A stretch of 64,000 nucleotides of DNA, from assembly GCA_024180945.1 (NCBI GenBank), contig JAKSGN010000006.1:124001-188000 (forward strand), written 5' to 3'. Both the position numbers and the translations under genes were made by a program. Source of the stretch: Macrophomina tecta. Lineage: Eukaryota; Ascomycota; Dothideomycetes; Botryosphaeriales; Botryosphaeriaceae. Under the pieces are notes generated by a model that saw only the letters and a list, made by a program, of their open reading frames with translations, made no database searches and was not told the origin of the DNA. Below are positions 13,101 to 20,600 of this stretch, piece after piece (position 1 is the stretch's first letter; each line of letters begins with the position of its first letter).

Positions 13101-13200
13101 GAATGCTGCGGTCCGGATCGCCGTCTACGAAGCTGCTATCTTCCAAGACTTCAGCAATGATACCGGTCACCTTTTGCTGAATCTCCTCAATTGAGGCCAT
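1063..13200 (-). CDS. Multimodular type I polyketide synthase PKS-A, 4045 aa, apparently truncated at the C-terminus
   Basis: Modular polyketide synthase with no introns. Residue positions are approximate. ACP at 5-80 (GVDSL, Ser40). KS1 at 114-550 (DSACSSS Cys278; both active-site His present in EAHGTGT and SIGHLE). No AT follows. A degenerate DH lies at 590-880: HRAFG lacks normal Pro spacing and Ser replaces Asp in HPMEWSSIIQ. Then an MT remnant at about 1215-1300, KR1 at 1325-1510 (GGTGGLG, Tyr1479) and an ACP (GGLDSL, Ser1641). KS2 at 1714-2142 (Cys1882). AT at 2165-2475 (GHSFGE Ser2267; HAFH, a malonyl-type motif). DH at 2530-2810 (HQVNGIAVVP, His2563, Asp2753). ER at 3050-3370. C-methyltransferase at 3480-3720 (LEVGAGTGG). 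KR2 at 3750-3980 (GGLGGLG), with His3902 where Tyr is expected. The protein then ends in about 65 residues with no ACP, and the last 20 are AT-rich-encoded (INKYIILTYFYVF). It shares a divergent promoter with PKS-B and probably acts in the same assembly line. The start ATG opens directly into the ACP fold. Confidence 0.93.
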   Translation of the reverse strand: MASIEEIQQKVTGIIAEVLEDSSFVDGDPDRSILYRGVDSLRALELSARLQVDFDLGPEEIPNTFAFDHPTVRQAADAIAAATGLSLASLDIGSPTPLSSAGGDSATFGGNDARLAIVGVSCRLPGGAVSPERYWDILNESVDCVTEIPAHRLDLDRLLSEEKVYVRKGAFVSDIDHFDHDFFDIPASEAEAMDPQQRLALHVVYECLSRAGWSKQSLAGLEAGVFVGNSAVEWSDVQPESVSQGVYGRSGTASAVLANRVSHVLGLGGASVTVDSACSSSLVAVDLACQAVRGGRCQVAVAAGVHLHLSERRWVQLCSTKMLSPSARCRAFDAQADGMVRGEGVAAVAIMPLSLAMAQGRPVHGVILGSWTNHAGKAANITTPTAQSQRSALSGALRNAKVGPNQVSYIEAHGTGTALGDPIELGALASVFATDAANTKDREVSSSKDEALVIGSAKASIGHLESASGLAGLIKALFVLKEQRTCPQLHFETLNPEIERATRDLRFNIRTPESPTHSLTPKGQPTDGERETYGLVSSFGFSGTNACVVLASPPGQPSIETFSTAVDSPSGPGMGKRFLVMPSAREHPLLVRSRDEPLSFGEDVITSTIRLGPSLEVWNDQFVHRAFGVRMASFPVSVILELILATACRALGADSFKVTVHDLVIHDKAKIAYMGRGDTLTCCVDKETRWCAVLLAPAAGTGSMSVLVRCQVQAVAQDGVRESLYLRAFSHMPALIKEHIVDLKKVPLPVFYDRLGRLGYLVGGEAKRITRLFRSSPDSSSHKVVAFVPFSHADAGFLVHPMEWSSIIQAILFAAVDDEEKSTCLPALEESLSRMSVTAGPTGSTGPRWIVAEVTTRPDGHTVATVTIIDHDSEKVVLQVEDLSLVQVSQSQLNQRSDTGEVSGAEVYVSNWKRVEISELPVASELEAERELIISSVLQSAGEESSLVDSLREAFPEAPYMHERITWDQMNSGEAAPVLVVPLPRVAMDQTCSADGASSTWVTHAMDLVGFLGDLATRSTEASRPTVVFIGSGVLNTPSDDAQMYGAQAGYIGVCRTARSEYESIDVRLVDVQASGDLDMSALSSVLKCIKDTEQSRRLGLELAVRGSDVYLPRVVPLNPSHSRICSTVGTHAPTALKAEPRSAQEDWTRKDLARLLEYVCKHQPEVQCFILLGQTAQPLSGEEDPVWPAGSRITYGSTCPLALTRQVLKPGFRPSCDNVHLLPTEEPTLPSLVDYADFDIVLSSSGDLPTAATCVQPGGLLLISLEQGAKAADVAAEISRLGLEVASTDLQGTRMIAATRPLPPNVTVAGNSSSDATPIKDDQGCYIVTGGTGGLGLLSAQYLIRQGAKRVVLLSRSGRPAPGCEQLWQQVISTKSADVHVAAADISDTKSLHQLREMLQQRGWLPVCGIVHAAGVLADATLARLDASSFDIVNQPKVVGARRLLEHLCGDSSKAEIKFFVAFSSVATLLGLPSQASYAAANAQLDAILAHAHAVYGVPTATVQLGGVSDVGMSARVDDHVHAWGVGQIASADFGALLEKTIQVARLPRHHTLIGANLDWKTLSSTRSPQQNCLLAAFMHAAPRQAREQKTNHRAARVAAPQSRVMSIEEVEQTINKTLLEVAGISIGKDESLYEGGLDSLSAVQFRNVLAQRFEGVELAPTLVFDYPTVSQLLQYISQQLQRRAVAAAPPQASLSTPTNSGAIPDEGTEMHKAVAVIGVDTRMPGSANSFDEFWANLCAGVDGIVDVPYARFDADEFLDENQLAGGKTAYVMRAGFVDDVEWFDNERFGITPMEAKVMDPSQRVMLETAHNAFEAAGYDRETLKGTKTGVFVGSLSPDWRQTLTEHTAYSGTGSALSIIANRISYVLGLLGPSMAVDTACSSSLVAMHLALQSIRSGECDMALVGGVQTILSVTPFINGCKARMLSPDAHCKAFDAGADGYVKAEGCGALVLKDLAAAQRDGDRILALVRGSAVNQDGRSANLTTPYGPSQTALIEQALQNAGVSPDDVCYLETHGTGTPLGDPIEVAAIREAFASEARAAQQRPLYLGAVKSSIGHLEGAAGIAGLVKAVGVMSRAQLPPNLHFHSLNPYIDLKEAASWIRVPTEVVDLAASHGGNRPLVCGISGFGFGGTNAHVILQSYQSSSDEQAKPRRKPVAQQTVPPLDKVAFLFPGQGCQFVGMGQHLFSTDRAFADAVERVDRAMEEQGLLGGKSLIRDVLWPSTQQDSPLVEDARFTQPAIFAVEYGLAEALSARGIRPAAVLGHSFGEFAAAVTAGVITLRDAARLVADRARVAADMSSTGAMFLIHAPADTVQKAIDAFHQSANSREQVAIAAINGPRMTNIAGTEEACEFICKAVRAPKVRLAIPHAFHSPLMGPLREHMSRDLQSVELTAPSLQFFPTVAGYTDAVVSKSSSSPACRPQYWLDQVVRGVDFMAGMRLLAEAGFDTFVEVGPRPTLTKMGQRCIIPDAQGGQRQWIAALHDEGPEAESPLDHLEHIVKLLSEKKRQGSGLDTSAKGGRKRFWRPIPHRVVKQVLPTPEKDVFRFERKLGRHFGKLLEEHQVNGIAVVPGSIYIDATLALFAGARSIRGPEQGPAPVLTDASVSSVELRDLVFERPLQLPTAMDLGGVSAKQGLILDGRLALSGAAEGRVRIASRAIENSATATPHFSCTVAKVSAKSSAGKAIEIASLTQGLQHMSAEAVYEASTGFGVEYGARFRRIEELWKGEDVAVARLRAPRTDNGFLLDVGLLDSALQTAAFAIEREQAYMPFTIESVAVKSSVANAGQGCYSVARLRARGQGMVEMDITLVDERGSPLVEVRSMKSRAAPRTDSILNKCVFEVEWIPLAPAVESAGRRKGDTLVIVAGPEHQPWISELASRLGLKAKYADAEKISNKDFARAELVLVVPPPPKSESDMIPATETAAQQGLSSLQAALRALAAADSADELAPVCLVTSNAVPAGGLGVDPAHATLWALARSARAEYADLTIAAVDVERAGSVPGLVRVLTQHRDGWSKGEAEFAVRGGKVLVPRMVESSAEGCRLPQQLAWRQAAQAGGLGSMGWIPLAEHREPGAGSVLLQVRAVGLNFKDVLTATGVDVDAAQVGTDCAGRVLAVGPGVTGLAVGADVFGIAPGCLSDRVLARADRLAPAPARLSPVQAATLPSAFLTARLALLDAPAVRPGARVLVHAASGAVGQALVRLARQRGCVVVATAGSEPKRAFLREQLGVTAVFASRDAAAFEAGLRAHLAREGGAVDVVVNCLAGAYIPTSLALLRHGGHWVEIGRRAIWTAEQMRSHRPDVEYRLVELDKLHSQPGAIAPHLADVAALVDQGLLDPVGAEVFARAKVVEAFRRMQRAQHIGKVVVSLDAVPDTRSTADALSGARVRPERVEQAVADISARAAADLGVPVDEIERGWRALSLYCFCQLRSAAQRVGASGVVDRQRRLYQRYSSGDPAHQFARDEDAPLGLDAIEQAYPFLAPHVEMLRQVDGHHADVFRGTTDPLTLLFSGGASKRIAQELYEKGIFARFCNQVAAEITGYLAASLVPGAAMKMLEVGAGTGGTTSHVLPMLGNAVQSYHFTDLSTSFMRHAEKHFAAQYKFVDYHLFDVEKDPVAQGVRSQSFDVVLACNVLHATKDLARTLTHVRQILKHGGYLVLSEVTAPSYFADATFGMTAGWWLFADLDLRPDYPLLTAQQWRSFLLNAIGFEHVWISEQGGPLHNQSVIVARTPSTSATSPRVPRPLSTANSEDRNGVVVLAGGLGGLGVLTACMLRERGWKRFAFLSRSGKVPADASNDWRRFLAGNAQYRIHRCDVADHSAVESVLAEVRQQQGPIVGVVQAAGVLDSATLPNQDMQRFRALMGPKVAGSWNLHQATKQDPVRFFALFSSMASVLGSAGQANHAACNSFMDALAAHRRAQHLPAVSIQFSSVSAVGEAARRRADLRHTIGYLSIPKLLARNGIEALIDSDAITVALSPIDWAKMLAKYHVPPKLFQAFFGRSTGGMGERPTARAEPVLRQHVEKADIPIINKYIILTYFYVFIGRS
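1073..1122. repeat. AT-rich imperfect inverted repeat (CCAAT...ATTGG)
   Basis: CCAAT at 1073-1077 pairs with ATTGG at 1118-1122. Inside it, AATACATA pairs with TATGTATT. The structure sits at the junction of the hAT element and PKS-A and encodes the odd AT-rich tail of PKS-A on the minus strand. It could be a transposon subterminal structure or a terminator-like hairpin. Confidence 0.5.
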
Positions 13201-14643
13201 TCTGGCCGCTCTCAGATGTAGATGAATTCGCCGGGAAGGGTAAAAATATGCGTTTGTAGGAGTTCAAAATGTAGTTCCCTCTCTGAAGATGGCGGAGTAG
13301 AGGTACGGATGCGTTTTTGCGGTCGACGATGATGGGATTCCCGCAGAGACGATCCAGTTGATGCGCAGAGTCATCGATGAAGGAGGATCGTGCTCTTCCA
13401 GGAGATAATCGTGTGCTGGACTTTTTATGGGGATTTATCTGATGAGAGTTCGCCGGTGTAGGGCACTGACTCGAACGTAGGTCAAAGTCGGCGGAGCGAG
13501 ATCTGACCCACATCCATGCAGCTCGAATGCCACGTTTCAGTGCTAGTAGAAGAACAAAGCTTGCTCAGTACTACTCGTGTCGCAGGTTACGGCTACTTAC
13601 CGCCAGTCCCTGCATGTTTACCTGCCACTCGCTGACTCCTCTCGTGTGGGCCCACAGCAGACGGGCGATTCACAACACCATCTGGGCTAAACTCGCACAA
13701 AAATATAGGACCCTACTTACGTGAGCATTTCAGCCCATACGTCTAGTAGCATCCTCACAATAACGCACGTCAGCAACTTCAGTCGCGCATAAAATGAGAG
13801 GTCAACTCCTGCTCCGTCCTAGGTTGCCTAATCGACTGACGGAGAGATGCTTTATCTGCTGAGCTCGTGATAGTCAGGGCCAAGGCGGGTTTTGGGTACG
13901 GTCTGCGGCACGTGTTCATACGCTAACCGCATCTGCGGCGACTTTTACACCATCCAGTCCAACGATTACGCTGGAACTTGAGCATTCCAGTGCGATCACA
14001 TCGATCTCGACCCTCGGCCAATTAGGGCGCTCGGTGATTTTCGGTAGCCCGACCGGCCAGAGAGCTTCCAGTACTGGCATGGACAATGCTCCAGCTACGG
14101 TGGGCCCCCACCGATTCAAGCCTAACGAGACAGTCTAGGTATGCAATGTTTATTCCTTGGCCAATCTTCTCGCGACGAATGGCTTATCTGGCCTTGGACT
14201 CGCAGTCCCATCCGTCGCATTGTGCGCTGCCACTCGCTATGAATCCGAACCGAAACTGCTGAATTCGAGTTCTTAGCGCACCCGGCCAAAGACAACCGTG
14301 CGTAAAAGCGGCCCGCTTTGTGTGTCCGGGGCCTCTACACTGCCTCATCCTGACTAGCCAATCTGTGAGGCGGTCGACGTGGATTGATGCGCGTGTGCAT
14401 GCAGCACGCGTCCGTCTCCGCCGAGCTGACGCGCAGAAAGCGAGTCAGCACCCCGTGAAGCATATCCATTGATCTTATCCGCTGCTACAAGAACAAATTA
14501 TTGCGCTCCACTCACTCCTTCCAGAGGAGGCTTCGGCGATTGAAGCACAAACCTTTCAATACTTACTTCGCTGCCTCTCGTCCGAGATTCTCCATCAAAA
14601 TTCATATCAAGTGAAAGCACTTTCCTAACGTTGCGTACTGGGA
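13201..14643. promoter_or_regulatory. Divergent promoter region shared by the two PKS genes
   Basis: This is 1443 bp between the two divergent start codons, with no convincing gene. CCAAT boxes occur at 14161 and 14358 on the plus strand. No clear TATA box or zinc-cluster palindrome was recognised. The arrangement suggests co-regulation of the two synthases. Confidence 0.6.
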
Positions 14644-17600
14644 ATGGCCGAACCCGAAGATGTCAGCCACATGCTGGCCAGCCTGAACAACATGGCCTTC
14701 CTCGCGGCCGACGCCTATACCAGCCAACAACATGCGTCCGCGAAAGACGTCCAATCCCTGTCCGAAGTCATCTTCCATCTCAACAACATCCAGAGCATTC
14801 TAAACGACGACGCACACTGCCACCGCGCCAACGACTTGGAGTACCTGGTCGATATCAGAGAAGACGAGAAGCTCGTCGCCTACGGACCGGATGACCGGAC
14901 GCCGCTCTTGACCGCTGGCATAACGGCGGCCACAGAGCTCATTGCGTCAAACGAAAATGAAAGCACTAAATTCCATGCTGAACCGGTACCTGTTGACTTG
15001 GTTGGGGCGCTGGCTGGAGTGGGTAGGGAAGAACGAGCCGCTTTTGACGAGCGTCTCTTCGCCCACATCTTTAACCGCATCGTCGCTCGCGCACTCGCCG
15101 GCCCTGCTATAGTCACGGCGGCGAACTGGATCTTGGTGGACCGGTTCGCTTTCGACCACCAGCACCTTCATCTACGCAATTTGACGAGCTGGAAGCGGCG
15201 CATCTTCGCGTCTGGCTTGTCCTCCCTGCATGAGGCCTCACTTCAGCTTCTCTTCCATCTGGACCCTTGCGAAGCCGCTGCTGGACCAGACGCAGGGGCC
15301 GTTGGCGTCTCTGTTGTACTCCATGCTGTCCTTCCTGGCACACTGCGCTCCGGAACGGAGCGCCTTTTGCTTTGGAACGGACACGCCAAGGTTGCTGCCG
15401 CTTCTCCGACCAGCGGCAAAACAAAGGAAAAAGTTCCAACACTTACCCTCAGGCCGAGATACGTGGAATGGATATACGTCGGGGACGTGCCCTCTTCACC
15501 GACAGCCACCCCTTATTTCCCATCTCTTTCTCCTTCTCCTTCCCACTCCACGCATCACAGCAGCGGCAAACGGCACCACTTTCTGCTGCTCCAAGGATCC
15601 ACCAGTGGCCTGATGGACGAGCTGCACGCGAAACTGAAGTCCGGCGGCTCGGAGGTCAAGCGCAGTGACATCCGCTCGGTCTTCCATACTTCCAGCACTC
15701 ACCCCCTTGGCGGTTTCGGGCAGGAAGAAACAGCCGTTGTCATCGACATGGCCTCTATCATTGCCGCCGACGACAACGACGACCGGTTCGGCGCCACTAG
15801 CAGCTCGGCTATCCTGTGCCAGGAGCTGTGCGAGCGCCTGGCATCAGCCACGTCCGGCGGCCTGCGCGTCATTCTGGTCACGCAAGGCGTGCTCGCGGTC
15901 CCCGGCTACGAGGACAGACAGGTCGAAGCGGATTGCCTGGGCGCGGCGGAGTTGGTGGGCCACTACACGGGCGGGGCGCTCGACGTGTGGCAGATCGATG
16001 TCGATGCGCGCGCGGCAACCAGCGAGGGTTCTGAAGCACTCGGCCGGCTGTTGGTGCTGGGCGGTGGCGGTGTTGGCGGCGGCGGCGACGACGACGACAG
16101 TGGCGGCAGCGTTTTCGCAGCCGACGGCCGTGGAAAGGGCTCTACGGCGAAGATCGCAGCTCTGCGCGGCGGCTCGAAGCTGTTCCGACCCGTGTGGGTC
16201 GAGTCCGCGCGGATATTAGACGCGGCAGGGGCTGGTGACGAAGCATCGCTGATGCTGATGGCCCCTTTTCAGGCCTCCTTTCGCGAGCGACAGCAAGTGT
16301 TTGAGATGGAGCGACTGCTCGCCGATGCTTGCACGGGTGCTTTGCGGTCCGTTGTCGAGCCTGAGGTGTTTGAGGGGGCGTTCCGGAAGCTGGATCGGCT
16401 GGCGGAACGGTCTCTTGCTGCTGCGATTGCTGCGATTGAGCGGCAGGGTCTGGAGTCTTCGGTGCCTGCTTATTTCAAGGGGCTTCTTGAAAGATACAGG
16501 CATGGGAAAGATTCTAAGCACTCTGGCATGGCAGATGAGGCAGAGACATGGCAGGCTGAACTCGCCGAGCTCAGTGCAGAGTGTCCACAGCTTCGCCCGT
16601 CAGTTTCTCTTCTAGCTAACGTGCTCGGGCGACACCGTGATGTCCTTCTAGGGAGACTCGCGCCGCTCGATGTTTTGTTTGGCAAGCATGGCAGTGGTGC
16701 GGCGGCGATCGGCAGTGCGGGCCACCAGGATCGAGGGGCAGCGGCCGATGTTTATGACGAGGCCGTCCTGGCAAGAGTGCACAAGAGCGTCGTCGAGGCC
16801 ACTGTTTCGCGCCTCTGCGAGCTACCCTCCGCCTCCGGACGCCGCCTGCGCATCCTCGAGGTCGGCGCTGGAACCGGCGGGACCGCTCTGCCTGTTCTGC
16901 GCCTCCTGCAGCGGCGTCATCCGGGCTGCTGCGCAGAATACGCCTTTACCGACCTAGGAGCACACTTCGTAAACGCCTTCGCGCGGCGGTACCGGCATGA
17001 GTTCCCTTTCTTGCGGACGAGGGCGCTGGACATCGGCCAGCACCCGTCGCGGCAGGGGTTCGCGGCGGGCGAGTACGACGTCGTCATCTGCGTGAACGTG
17101 CTGCACGCCACACCGAGCGTCGAGACCACGCTCGCACACGTGCACTCGCTGCTGGCGGCTGGGGGAGTGCTAATCCTCCAGGAAATCACAACGCAGATGT
17201 CCGCCTTCTTGGACGCGACTTTCGGCCTGACGGAGGGCTGGTGGGCCGCTTCGCCCTCGGACTCGTTCCGCCCAAGTGGCTATCCTACCCTCGAGCCCCG
17301 CGCCTGGCACCAAGCATTGCACCGGACAGGCTTCGTCTGGACGGCTGGCACGCCGTCTGGGGGAGCACTGGATCAGCAGGCTGTGTTCGTTGCTCAGAAG
17401 AGTCCCATCGGGACGGCTGCAGATGCACTAGCGGCGCGCCGGCCGGAAGAGAGCGACGGGTGGTATGTGCTGGTCGGCGAAAGGGGAAACCCGATGACCG
17501 CTCTCGCCGCACAGGAGTTGATCGAGGCCTTCGATGCCCGCCGGCTGATATGGCTCCGCTTCGGAGTCGGAGAGGTGGTCACTCCTCGAGCGCAGGACGA

Positions 17601-20600
17601 GGAAGACCGGGCGGTTCAGCTGGCGTATGATGCGGGCGTGGACCTCCAAGTCTTCGAGGGCAACCGTGAGACATCCGGTATAACCACCGCAGGAGTGCGG
17701 TCGCTGCTGGAGGGTGGCCGTGTTCAAGGCGTGGTGTGGGTCATCGGAGATCGTGGCGGCGCGGGCTCGCCCACTGCCACCTTTTCGGCATTGCAGCAGC
17801 TTCATGTCGATCTGGACCGCCTGGACAGGATTCCGAGGCGCTTGGTTGTCCTTCACGGCGTGGCATATGAGGGCGATTGCCCTCTTCAGGATGCGGTCGA
17901 GTCGTTTGTGCGGTTCCGCAGGGGCCGCCTGGGGCTTCCGACACTGCTGGCCCGGTGGCCTTTGGGTGAAGAGAGTAATATTTCCAGCAGGGTTGCTAGG
18001 TCGACCGTTGCCGCAGCGATAAGGTGTTGCGACTTGCAGTCCAAAAGGGTCGCTATTCTCGATTTTGTCGGTACATGGAGAGAGGCACAGAGCGGCCAGC
18101 AGAAGATCAAAATGGGCGAAATTGAAGCATTGGCCACTTGTGGTACCATCCCAGACGTAAACCAACATTCCCAGGCGACAAGTGGTACGAAGGATGTTAC
18201 GGCGGCAAGACCAAGCAGTGTGCCCTCAATCGGCACCATCACGGCCGCCGTTATCGCCGAAGCTGAGGCGCTTCTGGGGTCGTCCGCGTCTCTGGACGCC
18301 GATGATCCGCTCATGCAGGCGGGCATCGACTCGCTCGCTGTCGTGGAGCTGCGGACTGGACTCAAGAGGCTTTTCCCCTCGGCGCCGTTGCCCAGCACTT
18401 ACATTTACGAGTTCGCTACCGCGAGGGCCATTGGCGAGGCTATAGCGGACATGCTGTCAGAGGTAGAGCAAGAGGAGGAAGTGGCAGGGGCAGAAGCGCC
18501 GCGCGCTGCTCCATCGCCTCCAGTGATGGCACCATCTCAAACCGCGAAAGAAACTTCCCTTCCCAGGATAGCTCCGTCTCACTGTTCCGCTTCCGCTCAG
18601 AGCAAAGTTGGCGAGCCGCTTTTTGACGACAAAGATCACAAGATAGCCGTGGTTGCCATGGATTGCCGGATGCCAGGCGGTCTGAATTCGAGCGATGAAT
18701 TCTGGGAGGGCCTCAAGCTCGGAAAAGATGCTATGGTGGACATTCCCTTATCACGCTTTGACGTTGACGAGGTATACGATGACGATGTAGACGCGCTGCC
18801 AAAGGGCCGGACGTATGTTCGTCGGGGAGGGTTCCTGGAGAGAGCGGAGCATTTTGACCGTTCCCGCTTCTCGATTCCGGAAGTGCAGTTGCAGCAGATG
18901 GATCCGCAGCAGAGGATTCTATTAGAAACGGTCGACTCGGCTCTAAAGGATGCGGGTTACACGAGGAAGGACATGTTGGGGAGAGATGCATCGGTCTACA
19001 TTGGGGTCTCGTGCAAAGATTGGGCAAAGGTGGCACCGCTGGACGGCGCCTTCATCGGCACCGGGGCGGCGGCGGCAATTGTCTCGAACAGGATCTCCTT
19101 TGAGCTTGGACTGAGCGGTACATCAATGAGCATCGATACAGCGTGTTCCTCCAGTCTGGTTGCCGTCGATCTCGCCGTGCAGGCCCTGCGACTTGGGAGG
19201 ACTGACATGGCCGTCGCCGGTGGCGTCAACATGATCCTGCATCCCGACCCGTACGTTGTCTTCTGCCAGAACAAAATGCTCTCGCCCGACGGCGTCTGCA
19301 AGACGTTCGACAGAGATGCTAAGGGATACGTGCGCTCTGAGGGTTGTGGTGTAGTAATCCTCAAGAGGCTCTCTGATGCGCTGCGGGACGGGAATCCAGT
19401 TCTGGGTGTCATCACGGGCTCCTGCTCCAACCAGGATGGCCGCTCCACGAACATCAGCGCACCATCTGGCAAAGCGCAGCAGGAAGTCGTCCGGAAGGCT
19501 CTTCGCGACGCCAGGCGCCAGCCGGATGAGGTCGACTTCGTTGAGCTGCACGGGACCGGCACGGCTCTGGGCGACCCGGTCGAAGTGCATTCGCTCAAGG
19601 CCGTCTTCGGCAGCAAGTATAAAGCTCCAACAGAGGGCGTCCGCGCGCGTCCGCTGTACCTTGGTGCCGTCAAGACTAACATCGGGCACCCGGAAGCGGC
19701 GGCGGGCATTGCGGGTCTCATAAAGTGCTTGTGGGTGGTTCAGCAGCGGCAGGTGCCTCCAAATATCCATCTCGACAACATCAACCCGCAAATCGAATTT
19801 GACGGATTCGAGATGGCGCGGCTCCCGCAACGCGTCGAAGAAGTAGGGCGTGGGCCGCAGAGAGCAGTGGTAGCTGGGTGCTCGTCTTTTGGGTTTGGCG
19901 GCACCAACGTCCATGTCATTGTCGAGTCCCCTCCACCACAAGCCCGCAAGCGTGAGTTGAAGCAGATCGAGAAAAGCAGGGAAGAGAAGGCAGATGCTCT
20001 TGCTCGGGCGCCGCACGATGAAATGCTCGTGGTCGCATTCACGGGACAGGGCAGCCAGTTTGCATCGATGGCCAAGGAGCTGTACGGTGAGGATGGCGTA
20101 TTCGCCGCAGCCGTAGATCACTGTGTGGACATTTCATCGCGGTGGATTGCGCCGGGGGACCTGCGTAAGGCGCTGCTGGAGCCCGGCGTGGATGCAACGG
20201 AGGTCATTGCACCGGCGCACGTCTCCCAGCCCAGCCTGTTCGTGATGGAGTACGCGATCTATCAGAGCCTCCTGGCGCGGGGAATACAGGTGGATGCAGT
20301 GCTTGGGCACTCAATCGGCGAAATTGTAGCGGCAGTGGTGTCGGGATGCTTGAGCTTGGAGGAAGGACTCCGCCTCGTGTGCCACCGCGGCATGGCAATG
20401 GAGGAGGCGGATGTAACCGGTACGATGTACGCCGTCATGTTGCCGCACACGACCATCCAGGCTGCCATTGATCTTCTCGGCCTGGGCACAAGCGTGGCGG
20501 TGGCAGCCGTCAATGGGAGCAATCTCACGACAGTGGCCGGCTTGCACGAGGCATTGCAGCGCTTGTTGCAACATCTGGGAGACAGCATTATCCGAGCCCC

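Noticed and set aside
13916..14119. 67-codon minus-strand frame in the divergent PKS promoter
   Set aside because: No family motif. It sits alone in regulatory DNA and is short enough to arise by chance.
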